Shown here piece after piece: positions 1 to 8,841 of a DNA stretch of 37,618 nucleotides. The notes beneath the pieces were generated by a model, which saw only the letters and a list, made by a program, of their open reading frames with translations, did no database searches and was not told the origin of the DNA. The position numbers and the translations under genes are program-made. The stretch's first letter is position 1. Each line of letters begins with the position of its first letter. Source of the DNA: a virus. The stretch is from positions 1 through 37,618 of the IMG/VR virus record IMGVR_UViG_3300047994_000123; one strand, given 5' to 3'.

Positions 1-75
1 GGGAGTATTATTAAAGGCAAAACTGACATTTGGATCAACTAAAGCTGCTGCCAGTTGATAATTAACTGTTGCCAT
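1..75 (-). CDS. Start of an unidentified gene, cut by the window edge
   Basis: Only the first 25 codons are inside the window, beginning MATVNYQLAAALVDPNVSFA. The start is well supported: CCTTAGGAGG (complement of 81-90), a very strong Shine-Dalgarno sequence, lies just upstream of the ATG at 75. The gene follows the 209-residue gene by about 20 bases and is probably the next member of the tail-fibre operon. Too little is visible to assign a function. Confidence 0.7.
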   Translation of the reverse strand, partial: MATVNYQLAAALVDPNVSFAFNNTP

Positions 76-95
76 ATTAACCTCCTAAGGTTAAA

Positions 96-725
96 TTAAT
101 GTCTTACTTCGTATACTACCTCAAAATCTGGGCAATTATAAAACATTTGTGGAGTAATTTTACCATATTTCTGTACTATTTCTTCAAAATTTGCAAAGTC
201 TGTAGAATAATTTGGTTCTGCCATTAATGAATTTCTAACTAATTCTACGCAACTTAATTTTTGATCTTGTTTCATATCAAAAAGAGTATCGTAAGGTTTT
301 CCTATTTCTGTATATGCTTTATCTAAAACTGCTGTCCAATGTTCTATAGACATATTTTTTGGTTTTAATAATGCAATACTATTTACTTCCATAACTTCGT
401 CAAATGTTGCATATTGCACACCAGACCCTATTGCTTCAACAAATCTAAAATCAGTATTATTTACTACTTCATTTTCCATATTCATTAAAGCATGGCCCCA
501 ATATCCAAATTTATGTTCGTAAATTAAGTCACCTAATCCTATTACATAAGATGAAAGATGATTATTGTTACGTGTCAAAATAATATAATAATTTGGAACT
601 AACATAGAATTTATCTTTGCTTTTTCATCATCCGTTAAGGGATTTTTTAATTTCCAATTAATAATACCTGTGAGCAATGCTCCTGCATTTAGTAACGAAT
701 TTATTATTGTTTGAAATATAGACAT
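96..725 (-). CDS. Putative permuted NlpC/P60-like (YiiX-type) cysteine hydrolase
   Basis: A 209-residue protein. The motif YWGHALM (His78), a Glu about 20 residues later in FVEAIGSG (E97) and a downstream LSCVELV (Cys159, Glu161) occur in the order His-Glu-Cys. That order is typical of circularly permuted papain-fold proteins of the YiiX/NlpC-P60 group, which cleave peptide or amide bonds in peptidoglycan or lipids. The first 25 residues are mildly hydrophobic (SLLNAGALLTGIINW), which could be a membrane or virion anchor. A GGAGA sequence precedes the start. The gene sits in a tail-fibre operon, so a virion-associated wall or surface hydrolase is plausible. The fold call rests on motif order only and the substrate is unknown. 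Confidence 0.6.
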   Translation of the reverse strand: MSIFQTIINSLLNAGALLTGIINWKLKNPLTDDEKAKINSMLVPNYYIILTRNNNHLSSYVIGLGDLIYEHKFGYWGHALMNMENEVVNNTDFRFVEAIGSGVQYATFDEVMEVNSIALLKPKNMSIEHWTAVLDKAYTEIGKPYDTLFDMKQDQKLSCVELVRNSLMAEPNYSTDFANFEEIVQKYGKITPQMFYNCPDFEVVYEVRH

Positions 726-727
726 TT

Positions 728-1246
728 TTATTCTCCGTAGATTAATGGCCAGCCGGGTAAATAATCATAATAAGCTGGATTTGAACTTGCTAACATTTCT
801 TGCTTTTTTTGTTCTGCTACTGAAAATATTGCAATATCCGATGCTGCTGCTGCTTGAAAAATTTGATTTGCTAAGGTAGGTGTCATAGGTACAAAATCTC
901 CAGACATTGTCTTCCACATGATTCCCGAGGGCATATTTGTACCAAACATAACAAGTGCTAACTGCTGAATTCTTGAAATATCATCGGAATGGAACCAATA
1001 ATTTCCCACTTTATAACCGCCGGTAGTTTTTCTTCTATCTCTTTCAGCCTGTATTAGTAACCACATATTATCATAATCAGACTGAGGTGCTGTAAATTGT
1101 GTACCGTCATATACCCAGTTTACTCCAACATTATTATCAGTTGTGGATGCAAAAGTAATACCGGGACCAGATATTAAATTATCAGGAGAATCTGCATTAA
1201 ATTTTTGAATAACTACATTATTTAACATCTGAAGATATATTGTCAT
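728..1246 (-). CDS. DUF4376-like tail-fibre-associated protein
   Basis: A 172-residue protein. The central part (about residues 68-130) reads RDRRKTTGGYKVGNYWFHSD, followed by an Ile/Gln-rich helix, then MWKTMSGDFVPMT. This is the usual pattern of DUF4376, a domain often found in tail-fibre or fibre-assembly proteins of phages and prophages: a basic start, a GxxxGxxWFxSD segment and a W-K-T-x-x-G-x-F-V segment. The gene lies 1 base after the 585-residue fibre protein and 2 bases before the hydrolase gene, so the three are co-transcribed. A structural or chaperone role in the fibre is inferred from the family and neighbours. Confidence 0.6.
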   Translation of the reverse strand: MTIYLQMLNNVVIQKFNADSPDNLISGPGITFASTTDNNVGVNWVYDGTQFTAPQSDYDNMWLLIQAERDRRKTTGGYKVGNYWFHSDDISRIQQLALVMFGTNMPSGIMWKTMSGDFVPMTPTLANQIFQAAAASDIAIFSVAEQKKQEMLASSNPAYYDYLPGWPLIYGE

Positions 1247-1247
1247 T

Positions 1248-3005
1248 TTAATACCTATTACCTAATTCAGTTGTAATTATCGAAAACGCATCTATATCTA
1301 AGGTGCAACTTGTTCCGTTTTGAGCTGTCACTGTAGCAAATGGTTGAAATGCAACTGTAGGTCCTGATGATTGGGGTAATACTCCCAATAATTGACCATT
1401 TCCTGCAAATGCCCAATTGGTTCCACTTTGCCACATTTCAAGAAAATACCAAGTTCCTGCAGTAACTGCTGTTCCACTTATAAGATAAGTTTGTGTACCG
1501 GAATTAAACATAGTGTAGACCCAATTTGCCAAGCCATAAAATGCCTGAAAATAAATTGCATTATTAGAAGTATTACCACTATCACTAAATCCTATATTAA
1601 CTGATAGATAGTTTGTCGTATTCCATCCCGGAATTCTTACAATATATGATGCATATTCGACTTGCTGTGGTATTATAGTTCCCTGATTACTTGAGTTACC
1701 TAAATATATTCCCATTGTGGCACTTGCTGTAGCAGCGGTTGCAAGTCTTAAAATTCCTGGATGGTCTGTAATTCCCGACTGAATAGTGTTAGAGCCGGCT
1801 GAGGAACCTGCAATTGTCCATCCTAAACTACCAAAGAAATTAGTCGAGGTTAATACTCCAGATATAAAATCGTCATATAAAGTAATTCTTTTTCGATTAA
1901 TATTAGATCTTTGAATTGCTATTGTATCAGTTACTGCATATGTAGAAATTCCGGTATAATTAGTACCAATAGTTGCATAACCCTCTAATACGTCATCGGT
2001 TGTATTATAACGAATCATTGCATTAGCAGGAGTCGAAGGTCTTTGTGCAGTAGTTCCCGAAGGAATTATAATATCTGCTGTTCCGGGAATAATTGGATTA
2101 TTAACTATAGAAATAGTAGATGCACCAGTAGCACTTGATACCGCTATCTGATTTGTAGTTCCCACGTTTGATGTTACGCCCGAGTTTGACAAAGTATATT
2201 GATTTGTTACTGTAGAATTTGGGGTAGCAGAAATTCCAGTTCCTATTGAATATGAAGTAATAGTTCCATACCATTGCGTAGTAGATGTAGCAACAAAGGA
2301 TACATTTCCATTTGTTGCATTAGTGTAAGGATTATTTACTCCTATATTTTCTATTTGACTTCCTACCTGAGGATAATAAGATAAGCCCGAACCTGTTCTA
2401 TTTTCAATATTGCATTGTTGACCAACATAAGATATTACCGGTAATATTAGAGCATTTCCACCTGATGTGGCACTAATAATATTATATGTATACGGTAAAT
2501 CTGTAGCATTTGACTGATTTGTTGCGGTTGCTCCAACAGTTACAAGACCAGTTAATGTATTAGCATTAGATATAGTAATTGCACCTGAGGTGTTTGCAAC
2601 AAGTATACCATTTCCAGCAGTTAATGTTGATAATGTGTAATTTGTTCCGTTACCGATTAGTAGTTGGCCATTTGTTGGTGTACTACTTAATCCAGTACCT
2701 CCGTTTCCGACTACTAAAGTTCCTGCAAGAGTAATAGCTCCGGACGTAGCCGTATTTGGAGTTAATCCGGTTGTTCCGCCGCTAAAAGTAGATACTTGTG
2801 ATCCTCCTGTAATAGCTACCCAGGCAGAACCATTATAAAATTCAAGACGCGGTACTGTGGTATTCCATCTCATACCACCGGCTGAAACGCCGGCTGGTTG
2901 ACTTCCAGTAATACCGGAAGGAAGTTGTAATGCACCTGCTCCACCTGCCGTTAATATAGTATTTGCTGTAGGTGTAATCGTTTCCGTGGTGAGGTCAAAA
3001 TCCAT
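1248..3005 (-). CDS. Tail-fibre-like adhesin with C-terminal lectin-like domain
   Basis: A 585-residue protein. The first 70 residues (MDFDLTTETITP... ending near WVAITGG) are clearly homologous to the start of the 1079-residue neighbour and probably form a shared attachment module. Residues about 70-360 are low-complexity Gly/Thr/Ser/Asn repeats, including GLTPNTATSGAITLAGTL, GGTGLSSTP and NGQLLIGNG, typical of fibrous phage proteins. From about residue 375 (YDDFISG, LGWTIAGSS) to the end is a single beta-rich domain resembling concanavalin/LamG-like sandwiches, likely the receptor-binding tip. A late promoter lies at 3030-3038, and an AAGGAT ribosome site precedes the ATG at 3005. It is the first gene of the operon running off the left edge. 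Confidence 0.75.
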   Translation of the reverse strand: MDFDLTTETITPTANTILTAGGAGALQLPSGITGSQPAGVSAGGMRWNTTVPRLEFYNGSAWVAITGGSQVSTFSGGTTGLTPNTATSGAITLAGTLVVGNGGTGLSSTPTNGQLLIGNGTNYTLSTLTAGNGILVANTSGAITISNANTLTGLVTVGATATNQSNATDLPYTYNIISATSGGNALILPVISYVGQQCNIENRTGSGLSYYPQVGSQIENIGVNNPYTNATNGNVSFVATSTTQWYGTITSYSIGTGISATPNSTVTNQYTLSNSGVTSNVGTTNQIAVSSATGASTISIVNNPIIPGTADIIIPSGTTAQRPSTPANAMIRYNTTDDVLEGYATIGTNYTGISTYAVTDTIAIQRSNINRKRITLYDDFISGVLTSTNFFGSLGWTIAGSSAGSNTIQSGITDHPGILRLATAATASATMGIYLGNSSNQGTIIPQQVEYASYIVRIPGWNTTNYLSVNIGFSDSGNTSNNAIYFQAFYGLANWVYTMFNSGTQTYLISGTAVTAGTWYFLEMWQSGTNWAFAGNGQLLGVLPQSSGPTVAFQPFATVTAQNGTSCTLDIDAFSIITTELGNRY

Positions 3006-3029
3006 TCATTAGATCCTTGTTATATTTCT

Positions 3030-3038
3030 TATTTATCA
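3030..3038 (-). promoter_or_regulatory. Late promoter (TGATAAATA)
   Basis: The minus strand reads GTGATAAATAAG here, matching the T4 late promoter TATAAATA apart from the second base. Expected start of transcription is near 3024, about 20 bases before the ATG of the 585-residue fibre gene. It lies immediately downstream of the terminator at 3058-3082, so it begins a new transcription unit. Confidence 0.75.
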
Positions 3039-3057
3039 CACAACTTCGAAGGTAGAT

Positions 3058-3082
3058 AAAAAGCCTGTAATACAGGCTTTTT
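3058..3082 (-). terminator. Intrinsic terminator after the 1079-residue fibre gene
   Basis: AAAAAGCCTG and CAGGCTTTTT form a 10-bp stem around a TAATA loop, with a T run on the 3' side in either direction. It lies 11 bases past the stop codon of the large fibre gene on the minus strand and separates it from the next late operon. Confidence 0.85.
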
Positions 3083-3093
3083 AAATTATATCA

Positions 3094-6000
3094 TTAATGG
3101 AATGTTTGAACAATGTTAACATTAGCGACCCACTGATAAGTCTGGCCTGTAACTCCTGTAACTAGTATCTTTAAACTACCGTTTGTTGTGTCTGCAGAAA
3201 TAACTGGATCATTTGCTGATACAATACTACCAACCCTTGCAACTGTTGTTTTAGAACCATTTACAGGAGCCATTGTAGTTGATGCCACTGTGGCATTGTT
3301 ATAAATCATACCCTGAAAAATCCAAGAACCTACAGAACCAGTTGCATCAGTTCGACGAGCAACAACTAAAATTTCAAAAGTCCATGCACAACCAGCACCT
3401 AATAATGGAAGTGTTAATCTTGTAGATGATCCATCGACAAATAATTCTGTAGGAGTATTAGTTGTTGTCGAATTACGCATAATAACTCGAACACCTTGAG
3501 CATCACCAATCGACGAGAACTGACCGTTAGCATATGATTGTACACCATATACTGTCGATGTTGCTGCCGAACCAATTGCTACTCCCTGACTTGCTGTTAC
3601 TGTAGGAGTAACCACAGGTGCTGTACTACTTTCTGCATAATATTTAGGACCTGCAATAGTTATTGAACCGGCAGCATTTGTAACATAAATGTTTGAGCCA
3701 GAAGTTAATGTAGCAGCTACAGGAGCAGATCCGGTTGATCCAATTAATAATTGTCCGTTTGTCGGAGCAGTTGTAGTTGTTAACAATCCTGCGGTGCCCG
3801 AATATAAGAAACTATTTGCAGTTAATGTCGAAACAGTAACACCACCTGCTGTTACTAATGCACCACCCGCAGTAACTGTTAATCCAGTAGAAGCTGTAAT
3901 TGTTCCCGGAGCAATAAATGTAGATGGTGTGCTTAATGTTACTGCACCAGTCGAAGCTGAAACTGTAACCTGATTAGCTGTACCAGCAATACTTGTTACT
4001 GCTAAAGTAGATAATGTTTGAAATGTCGGATCAGCACCTGTATTACCAGATAACACTGTTCCGGTTGCACCAACTGCTGTTGCGGTGATTGCGCTAGTAC
4101 CTTCTCCTAATAATACACCGTGGGCAGTTAATGTTGTTGCTCCAGTACCACCATTTGCAACAATTAATGTACCACCTAATGTAACTGCACCTGTTGTAGC
4201 TGTATTAGGAGTTAATCCGGTTGTTCCACCGCTAACTGATAGAACACCTGTGTTAGCAAATGTTACCGCACCGGTTGCGCCAGATACAGAAATTCCAGTA
4301 CCAGCTACTGCTGATGTAACACCGGTGTTATTAATTTGAAATGTTCCAGAACCAGTTGTTGTAGAAATACCAGTTCCTGTAGTTACAGTAAACGGAGTGT
4401 ATGTCCCACCAGTCTGACCAACTAATAGTTGACCTGCCGTTGGTGCTGTTCCAGTACCTGTACCGCCAGAAGTAGCACCAAGTGTACCTGCTAAGGTAAT
4501 AGCACCGGAAGTCGATGTGTTCGGTGTTAATCCAGATAAAGAAGTCTGAAATGATGAAACACCAGCGCCGGCTCCCGAGAATTGCACCCAGTTAATTGAT
4601 CCCGCACCTATGGTCGGATTAGCAGTAGTTTGTGTCCATCCAGAATTAGCATTAGTTGTACCATTGGTAACCAATGTAGTTGCATTATTCATTGAGGCTG
4701 TAGTATTATTATCAAAAGAACGTGTCAATACCCAATTTATAGCACCCGAACCTACAGTTGTTACTGTATATATACCGTTCTGAAATGCAGAACTTTGATT
4801 CTTAACAAGAATACGATCTCCCAAAAGTGCAGTATAACCATCGACTGCAAATGGTGCTAATGATCCCGAATTTGTTAATGTCGCACCAACACCTGATGTA
4901 CCGTTACTATATGTAGCTGTTAAGGATGCTGTTGTGGCTGCTGCTACTTCTAATTTCCACTCTAAACCAGCTTGTTGAGCTTGTAAATATTGCAAATTGA
5001 CAACATCGGTTGGATTAACAGGATTAGATACACCAGTAACTGTTCCGGATACAAATGTAATTCCCGTCATACCAGCTAATGTAGTAGATGTTGCACCCAA
5101 TGCAATATTTGTTGTTCCTACTGTAATCGAACTATTTGTCAGTGAAGCATTAGGAATATTTGATGTACCTACAGTAACAGCACCTGTTGCTGCAGAAATA
5201 GTAATACCTGTACCAGCTACCAATGATGTAACACCCGTATTAGAAAGAGTAAGTGTTCCACCAAGCGACACTGGCGACCCAGATACACCTAATCCAGTAC
5301 CTCCTGTGACAATAATAGAACTATTAACTAATGCACTATTCTGAATAGTAGCCGATAATATGTTAGCACCGGAAACAGTAGGAGAACCTGTCCAAGTAGG
5401 AGTTCCTGCACCATTGGACTGTAACACCTGATTAGTTGCACCAGCAGCAGTAAATGCCATAGCTGACGGACCACCGTATACAATTCCACCAGGGACATCA
5501 GTAAGACTTGCACCAGTACCGCCATTTCCTAGAATTAATGTACCTGCTAGGGTAACTGCACCTGATGTAGCTGTATTTGGTGTTAATCCGGTTGTTCCTC
5601 CACTAAATGTAGTAACAGATATACTGCTAAGTGTAGAAAAACTAGGTGCAGCACCTGTATTACCTACAAGAACTTGGCCTGTTGTTCCTGCTGTTGTTAT
5701 ACCAACAGGAGATGTACCATTTCCATAAACAACACCATTTAGGGTCAATGTTGATGCCCCGGTACCCCCGTGAGTAACATCAGTAATAACTGTGCCGGAA
5801 GTAACACGACCAAATGTATCGGTTGTTACCTGACCGTATGTTCCTGCAGTACCAGCTGTAGCTAAGTTTAGAGTTACTGAACCAGTCGATCCCGATGTTG
5901 TAATGTTACCCGCAGTTCCTGATAAGGAAGTAACGGCAATAGTCGATAATGTTATAGGAGCATAAGTAGTGGAAGACGAGTATAATACCTGACCAGCTGC

Positions 6001-6333
6001 TGGTGCGGTTGTAATACCAGTACCACCATTAGCAACGTTTAAAGTTCCTGCTAATGTAATTGCACCTGTTGTAGCTATATTTGGAGTTAGTCCAGTTGTT
6101 CCGGCACTAAATGAAGAAACTGTTCCAGATGATGCCGAAATATGTTGCCAAACTGTTCCATCATAATATTCTAGCCAGGTTCCAGATGTATTCCAACGAA
6201 TAGCACCTGCTACTACTGTTCCAGGTTCTTGTCCCGTATTACCTGAAGGAAGTTGTAATGCACCGGTTCCACCGATTGTTAAGACTGTCGTAACGTCTGG
6301 AGTTATCGTCTCTGTTGTATAATCAAAATCCAT
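3094..6333 (-). CDS. Large repeat-rich tail-fibre-like protein
   Basis: A 1079-residue protein. Residues 1-70 match the N terminus of the 585-residue protein (MDFDYTTETITP, RWNTSGTWLEYYDG). The bulk is Gly/Thr/Ser-rich with at least four copies of the pattern GLTPNxATxGAxTLAGTL and several GGTGxxT/AGQVLxGNTG units. A distinct module near residues 440-580 contains DGYTALLGDRILVKNQ and QNGIYTVTTVG, a block often embedded in prophage and myovirus fibre proteins. The last ~180 residues (from about YANGQFSSIGDAQG to the end) are homologous to the C terminus of the 390-residue neighbour. It is preceded by an AAGGAT ribosome site, lies 10 bases after that neighbour without its own promoter, and ends before a terminator. 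Confidence 0.75.
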   Translation of the reverse strand: MDFDYTTETITPDVTTVLTIGGTGALQLPSGNTGQEPGTVVAGAIRWNTSGTWLEYYDGTVWQHISASSGTVSSFSAGTTGLTPNIATTGAITLAGTLNVANGGTGITTAPAAGQVLYSSSTTYAPITLSTIAVTSLSGTAGNITTSGSTGSVTLNLATAGTAGTYGQVTTDTFGRVTSGTVITDVTHGGTGASTLTLNGVVYGNGTSPVGITTAGTTGQVLVGNTGAAPSFSTLSSISVTTFSGGTTGLTPNTATSGAVTLAGTLILGNGGTGASLTDVPGGIVYGGPSAMAFTAAGATNQVLQSNGAGTPTWTGSPTVSGANILSATIQNSALVNSSIIVTGGTGLGVSGSPVSLGGTLTLSNTGVTSLVAGTGITISAATGAVTVGTSNIPNASLTNSSITVGTTNIALGATSTTLAGMTGITFVSGTVTGVSNPVNPTDVVNLQYLQAQQAGLEWKLEVAAATTASLTATYSNGTSGVGATLTNSGSLAPFAVDGYTALLGDRILVKNQSSAFQNGIYTVTTVGSGAINWVLTRSFDNNTTASMNNATTLVTNGTTNANSGWTQTTANPTIGAGSINWVQFSGAGAGVSSFQTSLSGLTPNTSTSGAITLAGTLGATSGGTGTGTAPTAGQLLVGQTGGTYTPFTVTTGTGISTTTGSGTFQINNTGVTSAVAGTGISVSGATGAVTFANTGVLSVSGGTTGLTPNTATTGAVTLGGTLIVANGGTGATTLTAHGVLLGEGTSAITATAVGATGTVLSGNTGADPTFQTLSTLAVTSIAGTANQVTVSASTGAVTLSTPSTFIAPGTITASTGLTVTAGGALVTAGGVTVSTLTANSFLYSGTAGLLTTTTAPTNGQLLIGSTGSAPVAATLTSGSNIYVTNAAGSITIAGPKYYAESSTAPVVTPTVTASQGVAIGSAATSTVYGVQSYANGQFSSIGDAQGVRVIMRNSTTTNTPTELFVDGSSTRLTLPLLGAGCAWTFEILVVARRTDATGSVGSWIFQGMIYNNATVASTTMAPVNGSKTTVARVGSIVSANDPVISADTTNGSLKILVTGVTGQTYQWVANVNIVQTFH

Positions 6334-6342
6334 TTTTTATCC

Positions 6343-7515
6343 TTAAAATGTTACTTCGGATGTGTTTAATACCGCAACCCAACGATATGTAGAGGCTACG
6401 GCTCCTGTTACTAAAATTTTTAAACCACCGGTTGCTGTATTAGCTGTTACTGATGCTGTTAAATTTTCTATTGTTCTACCTAAAATTGTAGTAGATGTTA
6501 TTTCAATTAATTCTACTGAAGCTGTCGTTGTGTCCCTGTATGCTACACCTTCTACTTTAAATCCAGCCCCAAATCCAGTAGTATCTGTTCTGCGTGCAGA
6601 AATTAATATACTAAATGTTACAACACTATTTATTGGAAGAATAAATTCTGTTGATGATCCATCTAGGAATAATTCTGTAGGAGTTGTATCTGTCGTAATA
6701 TTACGAAGAATATATTGACCTGACTGAGCATCACCTACATTTACAAAATTACCAGAAGCATGAGACAATGATCCATACTGTGATGCTGATGAACCTGAAC
6801 CTAATGCAATAGAATTTGACCCTGATGCCGAAGGAGAAATATATCCTATTACAGAATTTTCTGAATAAAGTTTTAATATATCAGATATAGGTGTCCAACT
6901 TGTACCATTATAAAAATAAATAGTTTTTCCATTAGCACCAGTTTGATCAATATAAATTGCACCAAATTCTGCAATTCCTAAAGGAATACCAGAACCCTCA
7001 CGGATACTCGGAGCTCCACCGGAATTAATAACTTGTAAAGAATTTATTACATTACTGAGGCCGGCTTGAAGAGGAGTTATAGATATTGGTGTATTAGTTG
7101 CACCTGTAGCTATACCATGAGTATTTAAGGAAATTACACCGACTGTAGATGCTGATCCATATGTTGATGCTGTTACTCCAGATAATGGTAAATCAATATT
7201 GAATGTACCTGCACCTGTAATAGGGCTAGAAGATCCTGATATTGTTATTGAAGTTCCTGAGCTTGTTAATCCGACTGATGTTACAGTACCTGTTCCGGAA
7301 ACTGTCGACCAATAGAGTGTCCCAAATCCATTTGTGGTAAGAACTTGCCCAGCGGCACCAGTAGTTATAGGATATTCATTTCCACTAATAGTTACCGGAG
7401 AACTACCATTTTCGATTGAAAAATTATTTGTATTTAATGGGCCGCCCAGCGTAGGATTAGTATCTACGAGAAGACTCGTATTATGTGTTAGTAGCGTGCT
7501 TACCTTAATTACCAT
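6343..7515 (-). CDS. Tail-fibre-like structural protein
   Basis: A 390-residue protein. The N-terminal two thirds are Ser/Thr/Gly-rich with fibre-type units (GAAGQVLTTNGFGTLYW, LSGVTASTYGSASTVGV). The C-terminal ~170 residues share an ordered set of motifs with the 1079-residue protein: GNFVNVGDAQSGQYILRN, TPTELFLDGSS, a SARRTD segment and GGLKILVTGAVASTYRW. That domain is common in structural proteins of T4-like cyanophages (from family knowledge). A late promoter lies at 7544-7552 and a GGAAA ribosome site precedes the ATG. It heads a two-gene unit with the larger fibre gene. Confidence 0.7.
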   Translation of the reverse strand: MVIKVSTLLTHNTSLLVDTNPTLGGPLNTNNFSIENGSSPVTISGNEYPITTGAAGQVLTTNGFGTLYWSTVSGTGTVTSVGLTSSGTSITISGSSSPITGAGTFNIDLPLSGVTASTYGSASTVGVISLNTHGIATGATNTPISITPLQAGLSNVINSLQVINSGGAPSIREGSGIPLGIAEFGAIYIDQTGANGKTIYFYNGTSWTPISDILKLYSENSVIGYISPSASGSNSIALGSGSSASQYGSLSHASGNFVNVGDAQSGQYILRNITTDTTPTELFLDGSSTEFILPINSVVTFSILISARRTDTTGFGAGFKVEGVAYRDTTTASVELIEITSTTILGRTIENLTASVTANTATGGLKILVTGAVASTYRWVAVLNTSEVTF

Positions 7516-7543
7516 ATTAAATTTCCGTTTTCGGTGTTTTCAT

Positions 7544-7552
7544 TATTTATCA
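7544..7552 (-). promoter_or_regulatory. Late promoter (TGATAAATA)
   Basis: The minus strand reads CTGATAAATAAT, with an expected start near 7538, about 23 bases before the 390-residue fibre gene. It follows the capsid-gene terminator at 7597-7621. Confidence 0.75.
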
Positions 7553-7596
7553 GAATTATGATAATAGTTTAGTAATACTTTTTTCAGAAGATAAAA

Positions 7597-7621
7597 AAAG
7601 CACCCCAATTTGGGGTGCTTT
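7597..7621 (-). terminator. Strong intrinsic terminator after gene 23
   Basis: AAAGCACCCCA and TGGGGTGCTTT form an 11-bp GC-rich stem with a 3-base loop, followed on the minus strand by a run of seven T. It ends the head operon 32 bases past the capsid stop codon. Confidence 0.93.
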
Positions 7622-7652
7622 ATTTTCATATTTACTAAATTGATGGTTCGAT

Positions 7653-8825
7653 TTAGTAAAACTTGAGCGTTGCGCTGTCTATACCAACCTTTGACAAATA
7701 GTCTGCGGCATTACCGAAGCTGTTTGCTGTGTTGGTAAGTTCTAGATATCCGTAACGAGTCATAAACGATACAACTGGTTCGAATGTCTGTGGATCCATA
7801 ACTGGACCAACGCTCATTAATGGAATATATGGGCAGTAATAAGCTGCTGCGTCAGTTTCAGTAGGTCCCTTGTAACCGATAAGAACAGGGTCACCATCGC
7901 TGGCATACTGGTTTACATAAACGCGCATTGTGCTGTTCAATGTACCAACAAACTTGGTGTTTGTAGGTGCTTCGAATGTACCTTCTGTAGTACGTGCAAA
8001 CGAAGATGTTGTTGCAGACTGAAGAATTGTTAACGCGGTTGGCGAAACAACTGCCCAGTTAGCAGCACCACGACGTGTGCGTGCAGCAATCAAGTTAGCC
8101 TGTTGGTTGATCATAACTGCAAGAGCGGCCATTTCGTCACCAACATATGTAGCTGTACCAGATACAGCAGCTTGGTTGAATGTTGTTGGAGCAACCGGAA
8201 CTAGGCTACCCAACTTGAATAGCATTTCTTGGTCGATTTCAACTGTGATTTCTTGTGCAAGTGCTTGCATAATTTCTGCTTCGATGTCAATACCATGGAT
8301 AGCGTTAGCATCTTGGGCAGCTTCAAAGGTCCAACGAGCTGATAACTTACGTGTCTTGGCTTCAACTGTTTCCTTTAAAATCTGAATGCTGAGCTTGTTA
8401 CCTGGTACGCCTTCTAGACGTGCTGTAGAAGCAGCAGCAGGATCAGCTTGAACTTCGTTACCCGAATATGCCTTAGCAATTTCGAATGGACCAAGTGCTT
8501 CTGTACCAGCTGTTACACCAGCAGCGGTGTTAGCATAGCGAACACGCAATGTGTGGATTTGACCGACTGGACCTGTCATAGGCTGAACACCCATGATTTC
8601 GTTAGCAATAACTGTAGGCATAACACGTCGGATTAGGGGTAGCATTACCTTGTTTAGTACAGCAATGTTACCGGCTTGGGTTGCGCCTGCAGTTGCCGAT
8701 TCAGCCAAGTAACGACGAGTGTTTTCAAACACGACGTCCATGGACTGTCTACGGGTTCCTGAGAGGCCTTCTAATAGGGCTTCTTTGGTTGCGCCCCAGT
8801 TTGATTCAAATAGCTTTGTTGCCAT
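7653..8825 (-). CDS. 23: Major capsid protein, T4 gp23-like
   Basis: A 390-residue protein forming the hexamers of the head shell. The segment PLIRRVMPTVIANEIMGVQP, followed by a QIHTLRVRY strand, is a hallmark of gp23 proteins, as is its place directly after gp22. T4 gp23 is 521 residues; the shorter length suggests that the T4 insertion domain is missing. T4-type prohead protease cuts after (L/I)-x-E. A fitting site here is LAE at residues 40-42, before SATAGATQ; LLE at 17-19 is another. An AGGAG ribosome site lies in the 16-base gap after gp22, and a strong terminator follows. No dedicated late promoter is visible, so expression depends on the promoter at 12086-12093. Confidence 0.95.
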   Translation of the reverse strand: MATKLFESNWGATKEALLEGLSGTRRQSMDVVFENTRRYLAESATAGATQAGNIAVLNKVMLPLIRRVMPTVIANEIMGVQPMTGPVGQIHTLRVRYANTAAGVTAGTEALGPFEIAKAYSGNEVQADPAAASTARLEGVPGNKLSIQILKETVEAKTRKLSARWTFEAAQDANAIHGIDIEAEIMQALAQEITVEIDQEMLFKLGSLVPVAPTTFNQAAVSGTATYVGDEMAALAVMINQQANLIAARTRRGAANWAVVSPTALTILQSATTSSFARTTEGTFEAPTNTKFVGTLNSTMRVYVNQYASDGDPVLIGYKGPTETDAAAYYCPYIPLMSVGPVMDPQTFEPVVSFMTRYGYLELTNTANSFGNAADYLSKVGIDSATLKFY

Positions 8826-8841
8826 TATAGTTTTCTCCTGA

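Larger units (their letters stand above)
2761..6102. repeat. Dispersed short repeats inside tail-fibre genes
   Basis: The 17-mer GTTAATCCGGTTGTTCC occurs identically at 2761, 4211 and 5582, with a near-copy at 6086-6102, each within a longer similar block encoding GGTTGLTPNTATxGA on the minus strand. These are coding repeats that link the 585- and 1079-residue genes. They offer sites for homologous recombination between the two genes or within the larger one. Confidence 0.85.

Noticed and set aside
3689-5344. Several plus-strand open frames of 80-115 codons opposite the large fibre gene
   Set aside because: They are Val/Pro/Thr-rich mirror images of Gly/Thr-rich repeats on the coding strand, have no ribosome sites and lie wholly inside a real gene.
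2761-6102. Possible CRISPR-like or tandem repeat array
   Set aside because: The repeated words are unevenly spaced, in frame and encode fibre motifs; there are no uniform spacers.
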